This document shows positions 25,137-33,477 of a stretch of DNA of 64,000 bases, in pieces. The notes under the pieces were generated by a model. It searched no databases. It was given only the letters and a program-made list of their open reading frames with translations, and had not been told where the DNA came from. Source of the DNA: Natronosalvus caseinilyticus (GTDB lineage Archaea > Halobacteriota > Halobacteria > Halobacteriales > Natrialbaceae). Position 1 is the stretch's first letter, and each line of letters begins with the position of its first letter. The translations under genes were made by a program, and so were the position numbers. The stretch lies in contig NZ_CP071596.1 of NCBI RefSeq assembly GCF_017357105.1, forward strand, positions 3,410,001-3,474,000. Direction: 5' to 3'.

Positions 25137-25565
25137 TCACTTCAGCCGTTCCTGCAAAAACGACGGATGTGCCGCGGTCACACCCTCGATCTGGAGAATC
25201 TCCGTCGCGATTACGTCCCCGAGTTCGTCGCCGTTGGCCGCCCGCACTTCGGCCATCAGCATGTGGTCGCCGCTCGAGGTGTACAGCGATTCGACCTCGT
25301 CGAGGGCCTTGAGCGCCCGGGTCGCCTCGACGTAGCGCTCGCTGGCGACGTCGATGCCGACCAAGGCGATGGTCTGGCTCGAGAGCTTCTTGGGGTCGAC
25401 GTCCGCCGAGTAGCCGACGATGACGCCGTCCTCCTCGAGCTGGTTGATGTACTTTCGAACCGTGGGCTTCGAGACCTCGGCTCGCGAGGCGATCTCGGCG
25501 TAGGACGCCTGGGCGTCCTCCTCGAGGACCTCGAGAATGCGATCTTCCGTCGGGCGGGTGCTCAT
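25137..25565 (-). CDS. Lrp/AsnC-family transcriptional regulator
   Basis: The 142-residue regulator has an N-terminal helix-turn-helix (YAEIASRAEVSKPTVRKYINQL) and a C-terminal RAM ligand-binding domain (TIALVGIDVASERYVEA, SGDHMLMAEVRA). Members usually sense amino acids and form octamers. The ATG at 25565 fits the family start, and a strong AT-rich promoter (aaaagatattttt) lies 28 bases upstream. It is divergent from a small membrane-protein gene, with about 110 bases between the starts. Confidence 0.93.
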   Translation of the reverse strand: MSTRPTEDRILEVLEEDAQASYAEIASRAEVSKPTVRKYINQLEEDGVIVGYSADVDPKKLSSQTIALVGIDVASERYVEATRALKALDEVESLYTSSGDHMLMAEVRAANGDELGDVIATEILQIEGVTAAHPSFLQERLK

Positions 25566-25587
25566 ACCCACTCTTTTGCTCGGGCGG

Positions 25588-25600
25588 AAAAATATCTTTT
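25588..25600 (-). promoter_or_regulatory. TATA box of the Lrp-type regulator
   Basis: On the minus strand this reads aaaagatattttt, about 28 bases before the ATG at 25565. It is the most AT-rich promoter in this part of the window. Confidence 0.6.
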
Positions 25601-25674
25601 GTATCTGAAAAGCCGAGTTTCGGCCGACGTGTCTACCGGCGGACTTATTCGCACCGACGACAGAACGGACGTCG

Positions 25675-25992
25675 ATGGTCGCCTTCGACGTCGCTATGGG
25701 ACTCTTCTGGGTCGGGTGCGGGCTCGTCATCCTGGTCCCCGCCTGGCTCATCGCCGTCCGTGGTCGGGCCGACCTCCACGTCCACTACGACGACAGCGTC
25801 GACCCCGCCTACGTCTCGCGTCGAGCGGGGACGACCGCCCTGCTCATGGGCGTCGTGACGATCGCGTACGGACTCGCCCAGATCCGGTTTGGTTACCAGC
25901 CGCTGGCGTTCGGCGGGTTGCTCGTCACGTTGCTCGTCCTGGCGTCGCTCACGAAGCGATTCGCCCAGGGCTGGGGCTGGCACGACGAGTGA
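25675..25992 (+). CDS. Three-helix small membrane protein
   Basis: The 105-residue protein has three predicted membrane helices: GLFWVGCGLVILVPAWLIAV, ALLMGVVTIAYGLAQ and GGLLVTLLVLASL. A short hydrophilic loop contains ADLHVHYDDSVDPAYVSRR. It is similar in layout to DUF3784-like proteins, with no function known to me. A likely TATA element (acttattcg) lies about 27 bases before the ATG. Confidence 0.72.
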   Translation: MVAFDVAMGLFWVGCGLVILVPAWLIAVRGRADLHVHYDDSVDPAYVSRRAGTTALLMGVVTIAYGLAQIRFGYQPLAFGGLLVTLLVLASLTKRFAQGWGWHDE

Positions 25993-26027
25993 ACCGATCG
26001 GCTCGGGGGCAACCGAGGCCCTCGAGA

Positions 26028-26243
26028 TCAGGCGTACTTCGGCCGCTCGCCAGTGACCTGGATCGAGCCGTCGACGATCGGATCCTCGGCGTCCTCGCTG
26101 TAGGTGTACTGGCCGGTCGAGTCACAGAGCGTACACTGGTACGTCTCCATGATCTCGTTGATCAGTTCCCCATCCTCGAAGAAGACGCGGCTCTGGGTAA
26201 TCTGCAGGAACTGCGCGGTCTCACAGTTGGTACACTCTATCAT
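26028..26243 (-). CDS. Small zinc-ribbon protein
   Basis: The 71-residue protein has two CxxC pairs, CTNC near the N-terminus and CTLC about 35 residues later, predicted to hold one zinc. Between them lie acidic strands (SRVFFEDGELINEIMETYQ). Haloarchaea encode many such small zinc-finger proteins of mostly unknown function. The ATG giving MIECTNC is preferred; ataacta about 31 bases upstream fits a TATA box. Confidence 0.8.
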   Translation of the reverse strand: MIECTNCETAQFLQITQSRVFFEDGELINEIMETYQCTLCDSTGQYTYSEDAEDPIVDGSIQVTGERPKYA

Positions 26244-26506
26244 AGCTGGCGACACACTGAGATCACTCGTAGTTATCCAGCGAGTACCGCGTTCGACGCG
26301 CTCGCTATGCGCTCGCTACCGTTGACGGCAGATATTCTCGAGCCTCGGGTGGGATTCACTCGAGCGATCGCGTGAGGCTAGCCTCGCTCGAGCAAACCCA
26401 GGATTCGAGCCGTCTCCTCGCCGTTAGCCGCCCCTACTCGAGCGAAGGCGGTCGTTTACCGGGGCGTCGATACTCGCGACTCGAGCCAAAAAATCGATCA
26501 CTCGAG

Positions 26507-27562
26507 TCAGATCTCGACCGGAATTCGCTCGCCACGTCGCGCCGAGGCGTAGGCCGCTTCGGTCAGCGCCGTCACGGCGAGGGCGTCCCGGGCCGTCGCC
26601 GGCGGTTCGTGCCCCTCCAGGACACTCTCGAGAAACGCGTCCGCGCGTGAGCGCTCTCGACGCGGGTCGATGTAGGGGTGGTACTCCGCGCTCTCGGTGT
26701 CGATTTCGAAGACGCGTCGGGATCGCCACTGCTTGCCTTCGAGGTAGACGGCGCCCTCGTCGTCCCAGACGTGAATGTGCTCGCGGACCGCCGGGGCGTC
26801 GCCGAGGAACGAGAACGAGCCGGTGGCGCCGTTTGTGAACCGAACGTCGAGGTGTGCCCGTCGATCGATCCGCTGCTCGTCGTCGTGGAAGTCCATGCTG
26901 GCCCGGACGGATTCAGGCTCGAGGCCCGTCGACCAGAGGACGCCGTCGAGCACGTGACTGCCGGTGTCGTAGAGGAAGCCGCCGCCGGAGAGGTCGGGAT
27001 CGAGCCGCCAGGTGCCTGTGGAGTCCTCGATCCAGCCCTGGGTGATCGAGGCGGTGAGCCAGGTGGGGTCGGTTCCGTCCTCGCTCTCGGGGGCGAAGCG
27101 GTCTCGAGCCGTCCGAAACGCCGTCTGGAGGTGGCGCTGGTAGCCGACCATCAACACTTCCTCGCCCCCTTCGCTCCGGTCAGCGAGGTCGCGCGCGTGC
27201 TCGAGATCCGTCGTGAGCGGTTTGTCGCAGTAGACGTGGAGTCCCTGGTCGAGAGCGGCGACCACCTGTTCGTAGTGGAGCGTGTGGGGCGTCCCGACCA
27301 GGACGGCGTCCAGCGGCGCAGCCTCGAGCATGGCCGTGTAGGACTCGTACCGGTGAGACTCGTCGACGGCGAATTGGTCGCCGACGGACGCCAGCCGGTC
27401 GGTGTCCAGGTCGCAGACGGCGGCCACTTCGGCGTCGGGATGGCGGTTGAACTGATCGCCGACGTACGAGCCGATGTAGCCGAGGCCGACGATGCCGATG
27501 CGAAGCGGTTCCGCGTGGGTACTAGCAGTCGTCACAGGGGTCTCCACACCGTCGACCGACAT
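26507..27562 (-). CDS. Gfo/Idh/MocA-family oxidoreductase
   Basis: This NAD(P)-dependent dehydrogenase of 351 residues has the Rossmann motif IGIVGLGYIGSYVGDQF and the catalytic-domain signature CDKPLTTD, with EKP replaced by DKP. The C-domain follows, with GGGFLYDTGSHVLD. Members oxidise sugars, inositols or related compounds; the substrate is not predictable here. It begins MSVDGVETP at 27562. The gene is divergent from the glutaredoxin-like gene, 79 bases apart. Confidence 0.9.
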   Translation of the reverse strand: MSVDGVETPVTTASTHAEPLRIGIVGLGYIGSYVGDQFNRHPDAEVAAVCDLDTDRLASVGDQFAVDESHRYESYTAMLEAAPLDAVLVGTPHTLHYEQVVAALDQGLHVYCDKPLTTDLEHARDLADRSEGGEEVLMVGYQRHLQTAFRTARDRFAPESEDGTDPTWLTASITQGWIEDSTGTWRLDPDLSGGGFLYDTGSHVLDGVLWSTGLEPESVRASMDFHDDEQRIDRRAHLDVRFTNGATGSFSFLGDAPAVREHIHVWDDEGAVYLEGKQWRSRRVFEIDTESAEYHPYIDPRRERSRADAFLESVLEGHEPPATARDALAVTALTEAAYASARRGERIPVEI

Positions 27563-27641
27563 GGGTGTTTGGCCGGACGCAAAACCGGACGGTTCCGCCG
27601 TCACCCGCGACGTTTTTGGTGAGCCACACGAAGCCTCGCTC

Positions 27642-27881
27642 ATGTCGATCACGCTCTACCAGCTCGAGGGCTGCCCGTTCTGTGAAACGGTCGCCGACGC
27701 GCTCGATGACGCCCAGGTCAGCTACGAAACGGTGTGGACGGAGGCGATGCACTCCGGACGCGACGAGGTCAAGCGAATCTCCGGTCAGCGCGGCGTCCCG
27801 GTGCTCGTCGACGAGGACCGCGGGGTCACGATGGCCGAATCGGACAACATCCTCGAGTACGTTGATCGAACGCTCGCCTGA
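27642..27881 (+). CDS. Glutaredoxin-like protein
   Basis: The 79-residue thioredoxin-fold protein has the active site CPFC (11-14) after the strand ITLYQLEG. The cis-Pro motif GVPVLVDEDRGVTM and the final helix ESDNILEYVDRTL resemble glutaredoxin and the N-domain of glutathione S-transferases. Haloarchaea use gamma-glutamylcysteine, so the reductant is probably not glutathione. The start is ATG. Confidence 0.88.
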   Translation: MSITLYQLEGCPFCETVADALDDAQVSYETVWTEAMHSGRDEVKRISGQRGVPVLVDEDRGVTMAESDNILEYVDRTLA

Positions 27882-28451
27882 CCGATTCGAGAGCCGTAGG
27901 AACCGGCTACGTGATGGTAGCCGGTGCCTGTCGCCAGTCGGCACGGGCTACGCGCTCGTGTGCCACTGAATAACAAAGGGGGAAACGGTCGTCGGTGACG
28001 ATGCGGGGAACACACGCCCCGTCGGGTGCGCGATCGGTGCAAAACCCGTCGCCGACTCGACGTTCGCTCGGACGTCGCGGCCGACGGGACGACGCGCTGA
28101 CAGTCGAGTGCTGTGTCCGTGCCCGTAACTCGAACGTGGACTCGCCCCCGCTTCGAGTACGCTCATGTCTCTCACCAGGGCGGGCTCCCCGCCCCCGCCC
28201 GGTTTCGACCGAACGCACTATCACGAGCCATCGCCAGACAGCGCCTCGGGTGGTGGTGTGGCTCCTGGCAGAATCGTTATGGCGATGTGGCAGGTCCGTA
28301 ACGCCAGCCGTTATCTGCCTATTCTGCCGTCACACTTCTCGAGAACCGGATCCACCGCCGTCTCGAGTCCGAGACGAGCGCTATCTCGCTCGCTAAAATA
28401 CGCATTTCACCTTCCGTGATTTATAGGGGAACCCGGGTACAACCCCCGCAT
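27882..28451. other. 570-base non-coding interval before Tat lipoprotein
   Basis: Open frames here are basic and Arg/Ser/Pro-rich, unlike the acidic proteome, so I see no gene. A GC-rich stem (gggcgggctccccgcccccg) lies near 28178, and imperfectly repeated gttatggcg/cgttat motifs lie near 28276-28315. An untranslated RNA is possible but unproven. The right end holds the promoter of the lipoprotein gene. Confidence 0.45.
28418..28427 (+). promoter_or_regulatory. TATA box of the Tat lipoprotein gene
   Basis: gatttatagg is centred 29 bases before the ATG at 28452, supporting a leaderless transcript and that start. Confidence 0.65.
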
Positions 28452-29231
28452 ATGCAGATCACTCGGCGACGGATGTTGACCGCAGCGAGCATCGCAAGCG
28501 TCTCGGCGATCGGCGGCTGCCTCGGAGAGAGTAGCGACCCGGGTGCAGGAAACGGAAACGGAAACGGAGACGACGAAAACGACACCGACGACGGGAACGA
28601 AACCGGAACAGGGAACGATTCGAACGACACCGACGACGGATCGAACGACACCGAGAACGGCAACGGAGACGACGCGGACAGCGGCAACGGAGACGACGAC
28701 ACGGAGAACGACTCGAGCGACGACAGTCAATCCACGGAGGTCGGCGACGAGGTCACCGACTACGAAACCGTCCAGTACGAGGCGAACGACGGAGAGACGA
28801 CCGCTGTACCGTTCTCGAGCCGCGAGGAAGCGGAGTCTCACCTCGACCTCGAGTCCCGACAGGACGACGAACGCAGCGCCATCACGGACCTCCTCGAGGC
28901 GACGGACTTCGAGGCGGACTCGCTCGTCGCGCTCGAGACCCAGGGGAGTAACGGGTGCTCCGAACTCCAGTTGAAGTCACTCGAGGTGACGACCGAGGAC
29001 GGCATCTCGATGGCCGCGGCGGCGGTCGACACCAGTAGCGACGACGAGATGTGCACACAGGAGATCACCAACCTTGGGCTGCTGGTCCATGTCAGCTACG
29101 ACGGTGAGGCGCCCTCCAGCGGCAAGGCGACGATTACCGATGGACAGGGCGGCCAGCAAGGCGTCGGCTGGAGTTCCGCGAGCGACTCGACGGAAAGCGG
29201 ATCCAACGAATCGGCGAGCGACGACGAGTAG
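28452..29231 (+). CDS. Tat-exported lipoprotein with Asn/Gly/Asp-rich linker
   Basis: The 259-residue protein opens MQITRRRMLTAASIASVSAIGGCLG: twin arginines, a hydrophobic core and a lipobox Cys23. A low-complexity Asn/Gly/Asp/Thr segment (about 25-100) forms a flexible stalk. The C-terminal half is a compact domain with VPFSSREEAESHLDLE and GCSELQLKSLEVTTEDG, and two Cys that could pair. I do not recognise the domain. It is probably a surface-anchored substrate-binding or sensor protein. Confidence 0.83.
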   Translation: MQITRRRMLTAASIASVSAIGGCLGESSDPGAGNGNGNGDDENDTDDGNETGTGNDSNDTDDGSNDTENGNGDDADSGNGDDDTENDSSDDSQSTEVGDEVTDYETVQYEANDGETTAVPFSSREEAESHLDLESRQDDERSAITDLLEATDFEADSLVALETQGSNGCSELQLKSLEVTTEDGISMAAAAVDTSSDDEMCTQEITNLGLLVHVSYDGEAPSSGKATITDGQGGQQGVGWSSASDSTESGSNESASDDE

Positions 29232-29249
29232 GAGAGAAAGCGGCTCCGT

Positions 29250-29942
29250 TCACTCGAGGGACTGGTCGACCGCTCGCGCCCGCGCTCGCTCGTCGTCGCT
29301 CGCCTCGAGCCACCACGCGAGACGATCGATCTCGAGCGGCCGATAGCTGGTCGTCAGCGAGAGCCACTCACACGACGCCAGCGTCCGCAGCGGCTCGCTC
29401 GTCTCGATTACGGCCGTCCGGGAGTCGTCCTCAACGGACTCGAGCAGCGATTCGAGTGCGGCGTTCGGCCTGGCCGTGTCGATTCCGGCGAGCTGGCGAA
29501 GGTACTGGAACGAGGTCGGGCCGACGCCCGAGACGTCGCCGACCGGATCCCGGTCGTACCGATAGACGTCGGCTTCAGCGGCCCACGACCACAGCGCCTC
29601 GGTGTCGGAGGGCTCCGGTCGGTTCGCGAGGACGCGGGCCACCGCACAGAACACGCGACATTTTCGGTCGGCGTGAAAGACCTCCTGGAGTCGCTCGTCG
29701 TCGGGTTCGAGGTCGGCGACGCCCGAAAACGACGTCACCTCGCCGGGCTCGAGGAGACGCTCCTCGGCGGCTTCGACGACCGATCTTGTCTCGGATCCGC
29801 CACCCGTGGCCGCCGTCGCCGCCGTGAGGGCTAACATCGGCTCGTCGCCGGCCGGTCGCTCGAACGAGCGAAACGAATCGGCCAGCGACGTACATGGGAC
29901 GCCGTCGGCGAACCGATCGAGCACCGCCTGGGGAGAGGCCAT
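29250..29942 (-). CDS. Unrecognised 230-residue protein with helix-hairpin-helix-like segment
   Basis: This protein is predicted mostly helical. The segment DVSGVGPTSFQYLRQLAGID resembles a helix-hairpin-helix of the kind in DNA-repair glycosylases, preceded by FHADRKCRVFCAVARVLANR. No catalytic Asp/Lys pair is evident, so I do not call it a glycosylase. The ATG at 29942 is supported by a TATA box (tatttatcc) about 31 bases upstream. A much longer frame upstream is arginine-rich antisense to the next gene and is rejected. Confidence 0.75.
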   Translation of the reverse strand: MASPQAVLDRFADGVPCTSLADSFRSFERPAGDEPMLALTAATAATGGGSETRSVVEAAEERLLEPGEVTSFSGVADLEPDDERLQEVFHADRKCRVFCAVARVLANRPEPSDTEALWSWAAEADVYRYDRDPVGDVSGVGPTSFQYLRQLAGIDTARPNAALESLLESVEDDSRTAVIETSEPLRTLASCEWLSLTTSYRPLEIDRLAWWLEASDDERARARAVDQSLE

Positions 29943-29968
29943 AATTCTCGTCAGCGACAACACAGCCG

Positions 29969-29978
29969 GGATAAATAG
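29969..29978 (-). promoter_or_regulatory. TATA box of the 230-residue protein gene
   Basis: On the minus strand the sequence reads ctatttatcc, about 30 bases before the ATG at 29942. It decides this short form over a longer upstream frame. Confidence 0.55.
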
Positions 29979-30007
29979 GTGTACCGCCCACGCTACCCCT
30001 TCGACAC

Positions 30008-30988
30008 CTACGGCTCCTCGGGTGCGCCGTTCGTAATCGTCGTGTGTGCCCCGATGAGCGCCCCCGCGAGGTCCATGTTCTCGAGGCGCGTCTGCTCGTC
30101 GATGATCGAACGGCGGATATCGGCGTGACGAATCTCTGCCTGCGGGAAGATGACCGCGTGATCGAGCGTCGTGTTCTCGAGGACCGCATCGTCCATCACG
30201 TGGACGTTCTCGCCGAGGGTCGTCTCCTCGAGGACCGCCGACTCCGCGACGTAGTTGTCGCCGTCGAGGAACCAGGCGACGGCGTCGAGGTAACTGTCGG
30301 GGGTGCCGATGTCGAACCAGGCGCCCTCGAACGTGAACGCGTGGGTCGGCTGGCGATTCTGCAGCCACTGGATGAACCAGCCGGGTTCGTCCGGGTTGTT
30401 CCCCTCTTCGAGGTACGTCGAGAGCAAGGAGAGATCCTCGCGGGGGAACGCGTAGCAGGCGATCGAGACCAACGTACTCTTCGGATCGTCCGGTTTCTCC
30501 TGGAAGTCGACGACACGTTCGCCCTCGAGTTCGACGAGGCCGTAGGATTTGGCCTTCTCACGCGACCCGACATCGTAGGCCGCGAGCGTCGGCGTCCCCT
30601 GCGCCTCAAAGTAGTCGACGAAGTCGGCGACGTCGAAACTGATGAGGTTGTCCCCGGCGATGACCACCAGGTCATCGTTGACGTTCTCGCGCTCGATGAG
30701 CTGGGCGAGCGCGCCGACGACGCCGAACTTCTCGTCCTCTGCTGTGGTGTCTTCGACGGACAGGCGTGGTTTCTCGAAGTCCGACGCCGCGAGGTGAGCC
30801 TCGAACTCCGCTTCGAAGCGCTCGTTCGTGCTGACGAACACCTCGTCGATCCGCTCGTCGGCCTCGAGATCGGCGAAGATCCGGTCGATGACGGTCGAGT
30901 CGCCGATCGGGAGAAACATCTTCGGTCGATGTTTGGTAATCGGCCACAGCCGAGTCGCGTATCCTCCGGCGAGAACGACGGCCTTCAT
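30008..30988 (-). CDS. Sugar-phosphate nucleotidyltransferase
   Basis: The 326-residue enzyme transfers a nucleotide to a sugar phosphate, probably making dTDP-, UDP- or GDP-sugars for surface glycans. The N-terminal pyrophosphorylase signature MKAVVLAGGYATRLWPIT and RPKMFLPIGDSTVIDRI are clear, with the substrate loop VVIAGDNLISFD. The C-terminus has left-handed beta-helix repeats (LEETTLGENVHVMDDAVLEN, ADIRRSIIDEQTRLEN). The base specificity is not clear. The ATG at 30988 matches the family start. Confidence 0.92.
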   Translation of the reverse strand: MKAVVLAGGYATRLWPITKHRPKMFLPIGDSTVIDRIFADLEADERIDEVFVSTNERFEAEFEAHLAASDFEKPRLSVEDTTAEDEKFGVVGALAQLIERENVNDDLVVIAGDNLISFDVADFVDYFEAQGTPTLAAYDVGSREKAKSYGLVELEGERVVDFQEKPDDPKSTLVSIACYAFPREDLSLLSTYLEEGNNPDEPGWFIQWLQNRQPTHAFTFEGAWFDIGTPDSYLDAVAWFLDGDNYVAESAVLEETTLGENVHVMDDAVLENTTLDHAVIFPQAEIRHADIRRSIIDEQTRLENMDLAGALIGAHTTITNGAPEEP

Positions 30989-31066
30989 ACACTCGCAATT
31001 CACCAGCAGGGTGTAAGACACTTGCCCTTTCTCGAGCAACGGAATTCGCGAGTCCCCGTAGTTGTC

Positions 31067-31420
31067 CTATAATTCTCGGTTCTCGTCGGGCGTCGACTGA
31101 GAGTGACGTTCGACGACCGCCTCGAGCACGATCCCCGCCTCGAACCCGCCTCGTTCGGCTGCCTTCTCTCGTCGGCGTTCCTCGAGTTCCTCGGTCGACC
31201 AGCCCTCGTGGACGCAGCACGCCCGAACCACCTCGAGGACGTCGGCGAGTTCGTCCAGACTCCGGTCCTCGCGATACTCGGCGCACTCCTCCTCGAGTTT
31301 CGCGAGCAACCGCCTATCGTACTCCTCGTCGTCGGCGACGTGGGTGATCGGTCGCTCGTCGTTGGCCTCGACGATCGTCGGGATTTCGTCGCGGACCAGT
31401 TTGTCGTAGATGCGCGGCAT
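31067..31420 (-). CDS. MazG/PRA-PH-like nucleotide pyrophosphohydrolase
   Basis: The 117-residue protein begins MPRIYDKLVRDEIPTIVEAN and carries the acidic helical motif LEEECAEYREDRSLDELADVLEVV, as in all-alpha NTP pyrophosphohydrolases. Metal-binding acids are the E-E-x-x-E cluster and the E-x-x-D pair. It is probably a house-cleaning enzyme, or a phosphoribosyl-ATP hydrolase relative; I cannot choose. It lies beside the nucleotidyltransferase gene. Confidence 0.85.
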   Translation of the reverse strand: MPRIYDKLVRDEIPTIVEANDERPITHVADDEEYDRRLLAKLEEECAEYREDRSLDELADVLEVVRACCVHEGWSTEELEERRREKAAERGGFEAGIVLEAVVERHSQSTPDENREL

Positions 31421-31519
31421 ACGCCTGCGGTCGAACGGGAACCACTCGAGCGTGTCGACTCGGGGCGGTCGAAAGCGAACTTCTATAACCGACGAGGCGT
31501 TCAGTCACGACGAACCGCC

Positions 31520-31810
31520 ATGCGAGAAGCCGACGAAACGACGCGTCAACGCCTCGCCGACGCGCTCCGGGACGAACCGGCGACCCCGAGCGCGCTCGCG
31601 ACCCGACTCGACCTGACGGCGGGGGCCGTGCTCCGCCACGCCGAACACGTCGCCCGCTCGGTCGACGGGACTGACGAGCAGTTTCTCGTGGCCCCGCCCG
31701 CCTGTCGCGAGTGCGGCTTCGACGCGTACGACGACCTGTTGAATCTCCCCTCTCGGTGCCCCGAGTGCAAGAGCGAAGCCGTCGACGAACCGACGTTCAC
31801 CATCGAGTAG
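31520..31810 (+). CDS. Winged-helix zinc-ribbon regulator
   Basis: The 96-residue protein combines a helix-turn-helix (TPSALATRLDLTAGAVLRHAEH) with a Cys4 zinc ribbon (CRECGFDAYDD and CPECKSEAV). This is a familiar archaeal small transcriptional regulator form. ttctataacc about 34 bases before the ATG is a likely TATA box, slightly further than usual. Targets are unknown. It is divergent from the MazG-like gene. Confidence 0.87.
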   Translation: MREADETTRQRLADALRDEPATPSALATRLDLTAGAVLRHAEHVARSVDGTDEQFLVAPPACRECGFDAYDDLLNLPSRCPECKSEAVDEPTFTIE

Positions 31811-32164
31811 TCGGCCGCCCGGGCGGCGTACGGGGCGTATTCGGGCTACAGCGCTGGCGGGTCGACCCGCGCTGGCGTGTGCCCAAGTCGATACGGATAT
31901 CAGTCGTCGCACCGACAATCGGGGTATGAACGATCGAGTGAACGATTACCGAGCGTCTGCGATAGGCGTCGCTCGGGGCCGCCATCGCCGGTTTCGTTTC
32001 CGTTTCGGTTTCCGTTCCAGCAGACGCCGCTTCACTCGAGTGCAGGTTGGCTCGCGTTCTCGTTCCTGTTTCCGTTTCAGTCCCTCTTCCCGTTTCAACC
32101 CCTTACACAGCACACGACAGTGGCGCTCACGAGCGCGAACCCGCACTAATTCCGGAGGGAAACG
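31811..32164. other. 354-base non-coding interval with pyrimidine-rich repeats
   Basis: Between about 31985 and 32105 the plus strand is dominated by variants of cgtttc and gtttcc, repeated irregularly. Open frames here are basic and unconvincing. The complementary strand resembles the gaaacg repeats that encode Asn/Gly/Asp linkers in nearby lipoproteins, so this may be a decayed linker or slippage tract. A Shine-Dalgarno for the next gene ends it. Confidence 0.45.
32154..32158 (+). promoter_or_regulatory. Shine-Dalgarno of the DUF7344 gene
   Basis: ggagg lies six bases before the ATG at 32165, indicating a transcript with a leader rather than a leaderless one. Confidence 0.6.
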
Positions 32165-32548
32165 ATGACGCAACCTCCCGGACCCGACCCTAACCCCGAC
32201 TCCGACCCACACGAGGCCTGTTCGGAACTGGCGTTCGACCTCCTCGAGTGGATCGGCGATCAGCCGGAGTCGGCGGCGGCGATTGACGAAACGCTCCGGG
32301 CAGTGGCCGCCGAGCGCCGGCGGCTGTTGCTCTCCGTACTCGACGAACACGGACAGGAGCTGACGTTACCGGACGCGGCCGAGGAAGTCGCCCAGTGTGA
32401 AACCGGCAAGTCCATCACCGAACTGTCGGCCGAACGCGTTGCCAACGTCTACATTTCGCTGTATCACGACCACCTGCCCCGACTGGTCGACGCCGGATTG
32501 CTCGAGTACGACCAGGAACGGGACCTGGTCGCGCCGGCCTCGTTTTGA
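32165..32548 (+). CDS. DUF7344-type winged-helix protein
   Basis: The 127-residue protein has an acidic Pro-rich leader, then a compact winged helix: AAERRRLLLSVLDEHGQELT, then LPDAAEEVAQ and the recognition region VYISLYHDHLPRLVDAGLLEYD. This is the haloarchaeal DUF7344 pattern, thought to be a DNA-binding domain. It is convergent with the pab-like operon, ending 10 bases before pabC. Confidence 0.82.
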   Translation: MTQPPGPDPNPDSDPHEACSELAFDLLEWIGDQPESAAAIDETLRAVAAERRRLLLSVLDEHGQELTLPDAAEEVAQCETGKSITELSAERVANVYISLYHDHLPRLVDAGLLEYDQERDLVAPASF

Positions 32549-32557
32549 CCCCTCTCG

Positions 32558-33457
32558 TCACTCGTAATGAGCCCGTTCGACTCGCTCGTCGAACAATCTG
32601 GCCAGGAGCGACGTCACCGGCCGCTCACGGTCGTCGCCCTCACCGAGGGCGATCCCATCGACTCGATCGACCGGACGCACCTCCCACGTCGTGTTCGTTA
32701 GAAAGACCTCGTCGGCCTGGCGGACGTCCTCCGGCCGGAATCGGCCCTCGTCGATCGGAATCCCGGCCTCGGCCGCGAGTTCGAGGACGACACGCCGGGT
32801 GATGCCGGGGAGGACCGGTCCCTCCGTCGTCGGCGTATGCAACCCGCCGTCGTCGACGAAGAAGACGTTACTCGTCGCCCCCTCGGCGACGTCCCCCTCG
32901 AGGTCGCGAACGAGCGCCTCGTCGGCGTCGTGAAGTTCCTGCCGCGCGAGGATGCCGTTCAGGTAGTTGTGCGTTTTCGCGCCCGCCGGGAGCGCGGCGT
33001 CCGGGATTCGCCGCACTTTGACCGTCTGGAGCGTGGCCGGACCGTCCCACACTGGCTCGCCCTCGAGGCCGCCCCTGGGGAGCGGTTTGACGTACACCAC
33101 GACCGTCGGGTCGACCTCGGGCCGGGGAGCGAGCGTGCCGGGCTGGACGCCGCGGGTGATCGACAGCCGGACGTAGGCGTTCGCGAGGTCGTTAGCAGCG
33201 AGAGTCGCCTCGATTCTGTCGAGCAGTTCCTGGCGCGAGAAGCCGTGCTCGAGCCCGAGCGACTCGCAGGTTCGCTCGAGGCGGTCTGCGTGGGCCTCCC
33301 ACTCGAAGATCGAACCACCGTAGGCCCGCAGGGTCTCGAAGGCACCGTCGCCGTAGCGAAAGCCCCGGTCGTCGACGCTGACGGTCGCCTCGGAGGCGGA
33401 GACGAGTTCGCCGTCGAGGTGGTACAGGCGCTCGCTCGTGAGTTCGTCCTCAGACAT
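32558..33457 (-). CDS. pabC: Class IV aminotransferase, probable aminodeoxychorismate lyase
   Basis: The 299-residue PLP enzyme has the fold-type IV layout with catalytic Lys161 in AGAKTHNYLN, and the conserved RGFRYGDGAFETLR near the N-terminus. Next to a chorismate amidotransferase pair, the best guess is aminodeoxychorismate lyase, which releases p-aminobenzoate for folate. Branched-chain and D-amino acid transaminases share the fold, so context carries the call. It follows pabA with a 20-base gap. Confidence 0.85.
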   Translation of the reverse strand: MSEDELTSERLYHLDGELVSASEATVSVDDRGFRYGDGAFETLRAYGGSIFEWEAHADRLERTCESLGLEHGFSRQELLDRIEATLAANDLANAYVRLSITRGVQPGTLAPRPEVDPTVVVYVKPLPRGGLEGEPVWDGPATLQTVKVRRIPDAALPAGAKTHNYLNGILARQELHDADEALVRDLEGDVAEGATSNVFFVDDGGLHTPTTEGPVLPGITRRVVLELAAEAGIPIDEGRFRPEDVRQADEVFLTNTTWEVRPVDRVDGIALGEGDDRERPVTSLLARLFDERVERAHYE

Positions 33458-33477
33458 CGTTACCCTCAGAGTTGTCT

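Noticed and set aside
27995-28396. 133-codon frame in the gap before the Tat lipoprotein
   Set aside because: It is basic and Arg/Ser/Pro-rich, with no promoter or family signal; unlike real genes here it is not acidic.
29250-30368. Longer 372-residue version of the 29.2-29.9 kb protein
   Set aside because: The extra N-terminal part is Arg/Pro-rich, antisense to the nucleotidyltransferase gene, and lies upstream of a good TATA box for the short form.
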